DNA from: PALSA-505 sp035308365
Lineage (GTDB): Bacteria; Actinomycetota; Actinomycetes; Streptosporangiales; Streptosporangiaceae
Direction: 5' to 3'
Assembly: GCA_035308365.1 (NCBI GenBank)
Contig: DATGGU010000063.1
Coordinates: forward strand, 1 to 14,540
Length of the DNA stretch: 14,540 nucleotides
The first letter of the stretch is position 1, and every line of letters starts with the position of its first letter. The notes under the pieces are model-generated. The model worked only from the letters and a program-made list of their open reading frames with translations. It was not told the origin of the DNA and ran no database searches. Made by a program: the position numbers and the translations under genes. Positions 13,722-14,540 of the stretch are shown here, one piece after another.

Positions 13722-14312
13722 CTATCGCTGGTCGCCGGTGATCCACTTCTCCGGTGGGGCCGGCTCGGCCGCCGCCAGCACGGCGAGTGCTTCCTCGGCG
13801 GACCCGGCCCGCTGAATGAGACTCCGGCCGGCCGGCCTGAGCAATCCAACGCCGGCCATCCGGTCGAGCTGAGCCACCAGAGACTCCCAGAACCCGTCGA
13901 CATCGAGCAGGACGAGGGGCTTGCTGTGCAGCCCGATCTGTGACCAGGTGGCGGCCTCGGCGACCTCCTCCAGCGTGCCGAGCCCGCCGGGCAGCGCGGT
14001 GAACGCGTCGGCCAGGTCATACATCAGCCGCTTGCGCTCGTGCATCGAGCCGACCTCGTGCAGTTCGGTCACGCCGGTGTGGTTGACCTCCCGGGCGAAA
14101 AGGCCCACCGGGATCACCCCGATGACCCGGCCGCCCTGGGCGAGCGCGGCATCGGCCAGCTCGCCCATGAGGCCCACCCGGCCGCCGCCGTAGACCAGCG
14201 TGATGCCGCGCCGGGCCAGCAGGGTGCCCAGGGCGCGGGCGGCATTGCGGTAGCGGGGATCCTCGGGAGCCGAGGAGCCGCAGAACACGCACACCGAGCG
14301 GAGAACTGTCAC
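13722..14312 (-). CDS. LOG family protein (TIGR00730), cytokinin riboside 5'-monophosphate phosphoribohydrolase type
   Basis: This 196-residue Rossmann-fold protein hydrolyses N-glycosidic bonds of nucleoside 5'-monophosphates; in plants and some actinomycetes this releases cytokinin bases, while in most bacteria the physiological substrate is unsure. Diagnostic motifs are present: VCVFCGSS at the start, GGGRVGLMG (42-50), SMHERK (89-94, with the catalytic Arg) and PGGLGTLEE (108-116, with the catalytic Glu). Length is normal for the group. It was long mis-annotated as lysine decarboxylase because of the PGGxGT motif. The start is GTG (14310-14312) with only a weak GG-rich ribosome site; a second GTG seven codons on (V7) would cut into the first strand. 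It stands alone between two terminators or gaps, so it appears monocistronic. Confidence 0.93.
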   Translation of the reverse strand: MTVLRSVCVFCGSSAPEDPRYRNAARALGTLLARRGITLVYGGGRVGLMGELADAALAQGGRVIGVIPVGLFAREVNHTGVTELHEVGSMHERKRLMYDLADAFTALPGGLGTLEEVAEAATWSQIGLHSKPLVLLDVDGFWESLVAQLDRMAGVGLLRPAGRSLIQRAGSAEEALAVLAAAEPAPPEKWITGDQR

Positions 14313-14342
14313 CAGCGCAACCTATCCGGCCAGTTCGGACGG

Positions 14343-14390
14343 GATCAGCCCGCCTCGTTCATTCCGCCGGCCCGGGCCGCCGGGCTGATC
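14343..14390 (-). terminator. Hairpin terminator of the gene at the right edge
   Basis: GATCAGCCCG (14343-14352) and CGGGCTGATC (14381-14390) are perfect 10-bp arms. The loop itself contains the palindrome CGGCCCGGGCCG. It starts 34 bases beyond the stop of the partial gene and separates it from the LOG gene. Confidence 0.65.
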
Positions 14391-14423
14391 GCCGTGCTAA
14401 CCCCTGCGCAGCCGCGAGGCAGC

Positions 14424-14540
14424 TCACAGTTTCCCGCCCGGGGGTGGGACGGTGCAGCCCATGCAGGCGGGCTTGCCCTTGAAGTAGGCCGGTAGGTCGG
14501 GTGAGTCGGAGGGTGGGTTGGTGGGCAGCAGGAACGGCGG
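14424..14540 (-). CDS. C-terminal end of an unidentified protein (5' part outside window)
   Basis: The minus-strand frame is open from the window edge to TGA at 14424-14426 and gives 38 residues: a Pro-rich stretch (PPFLLPTNPPSDSPDLP), then AYFKGKPACMGCTVPPPGGKL. The two cysteines form a CxxC pair near the end. Reality of the gene is supported by the strong hairpin 34 bases downstream and by the coding-like composition. The piece is too short to assign a family; a secreted or envelope protein is one possibility but cannot be shown. Confidence 0.5.
   Translation of the reverse strand, partial: PPFLLPTNPPSDSPDLPAYFKGKPACMGCTVPPPGGKL

Noticed and set aside
1..14540. CRISPR arrays, tRNA genes, complete insertion sequences
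   Set aside because: No regularly spaced repeats, tRNA-like cloverleaf or transposase frame was noticed on either strand.

Overview
The window is very GC-rich DNA with long GC-biased antisense reading frames, GTG starts, T-less hairpin terminators and gene families (ECF42 sigma factor with a DGPF partner, MocR regulator, S53 protease, RHS protein) that fit a high-GC Actinomycetota, probably a filamentous soil actinomycete of the Streptomyces/Streptosporangiales kind. The genus cannot be fixed from the sequence alone. No rRNA, tRNA, CRISPR array or complete insertion sequence is visible.

Layout. 1-997 (+): the 3' end of a large RHS/YD-repeat protein with a variable C-terminal toxin domain, followed after one base by a probable immunity gene; this part is visibly less GC-rich than the rest. 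1167-2174 (-): a fatty acid hydroxylase/sterol desaturase-type membrane enzyme with its own promoter. 2439-4764 (-): a three-gene unit, DGPF/YCII protein -> ECF42 sigma factor -> dihydrofolate-reductase-like (RibD C-terminal) protein, closed by a perfect hairpin at 2370-2400. 5083-7778: a MocR/PdxR-type regulator (-) divergent from an MFS exporter (+) across only 47 bp, with an inverted repeat spanning the shared control region. 7756-8235 (-): a DUF1905/YdeI-like protein convergent with the exporter.

8240-9820 is a decayed stretch. It holds the C-terminal half of a SAM methyltransferase, an intact gene of unknown function (207 aa), and the fused C-terminal ends of a minus-strand membrane protein and a plus-strand TerC-family protein, as if a deletion removed the 5' halves of a divergent pair. 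9747-10418 (-) is a phytanoyl-CoA-dioxygenase-family enzyme. 10579-13518 (-) is a large secreted sedolisin (S53) protease, followed by a perfect 16-bp terminator hairpin. 13722-14312 (-) is a LOG-family phosphoribohydrolase, and 14424-14540 (-) is the tail of an unidentified protein.

How the genes work together. The RHS toxin and its neighbour form a polymorphic toxin-immunity module. The ECF42 unit looks like a one-component transcriptional switch with its effectors. The MocR-MFS pair looks like a ligand-responsive efflux unit. The protease is an exported, self-activating acid-type peptidase. Nothing here is clearly a wholly new system. The best candidates for a second look are the toxin/immunity pair with an apparent internal promoter for the immunity gene, the MocR operator, the vicinal-cysteine protease, the unknown 207-aa gene and the deletion scar.
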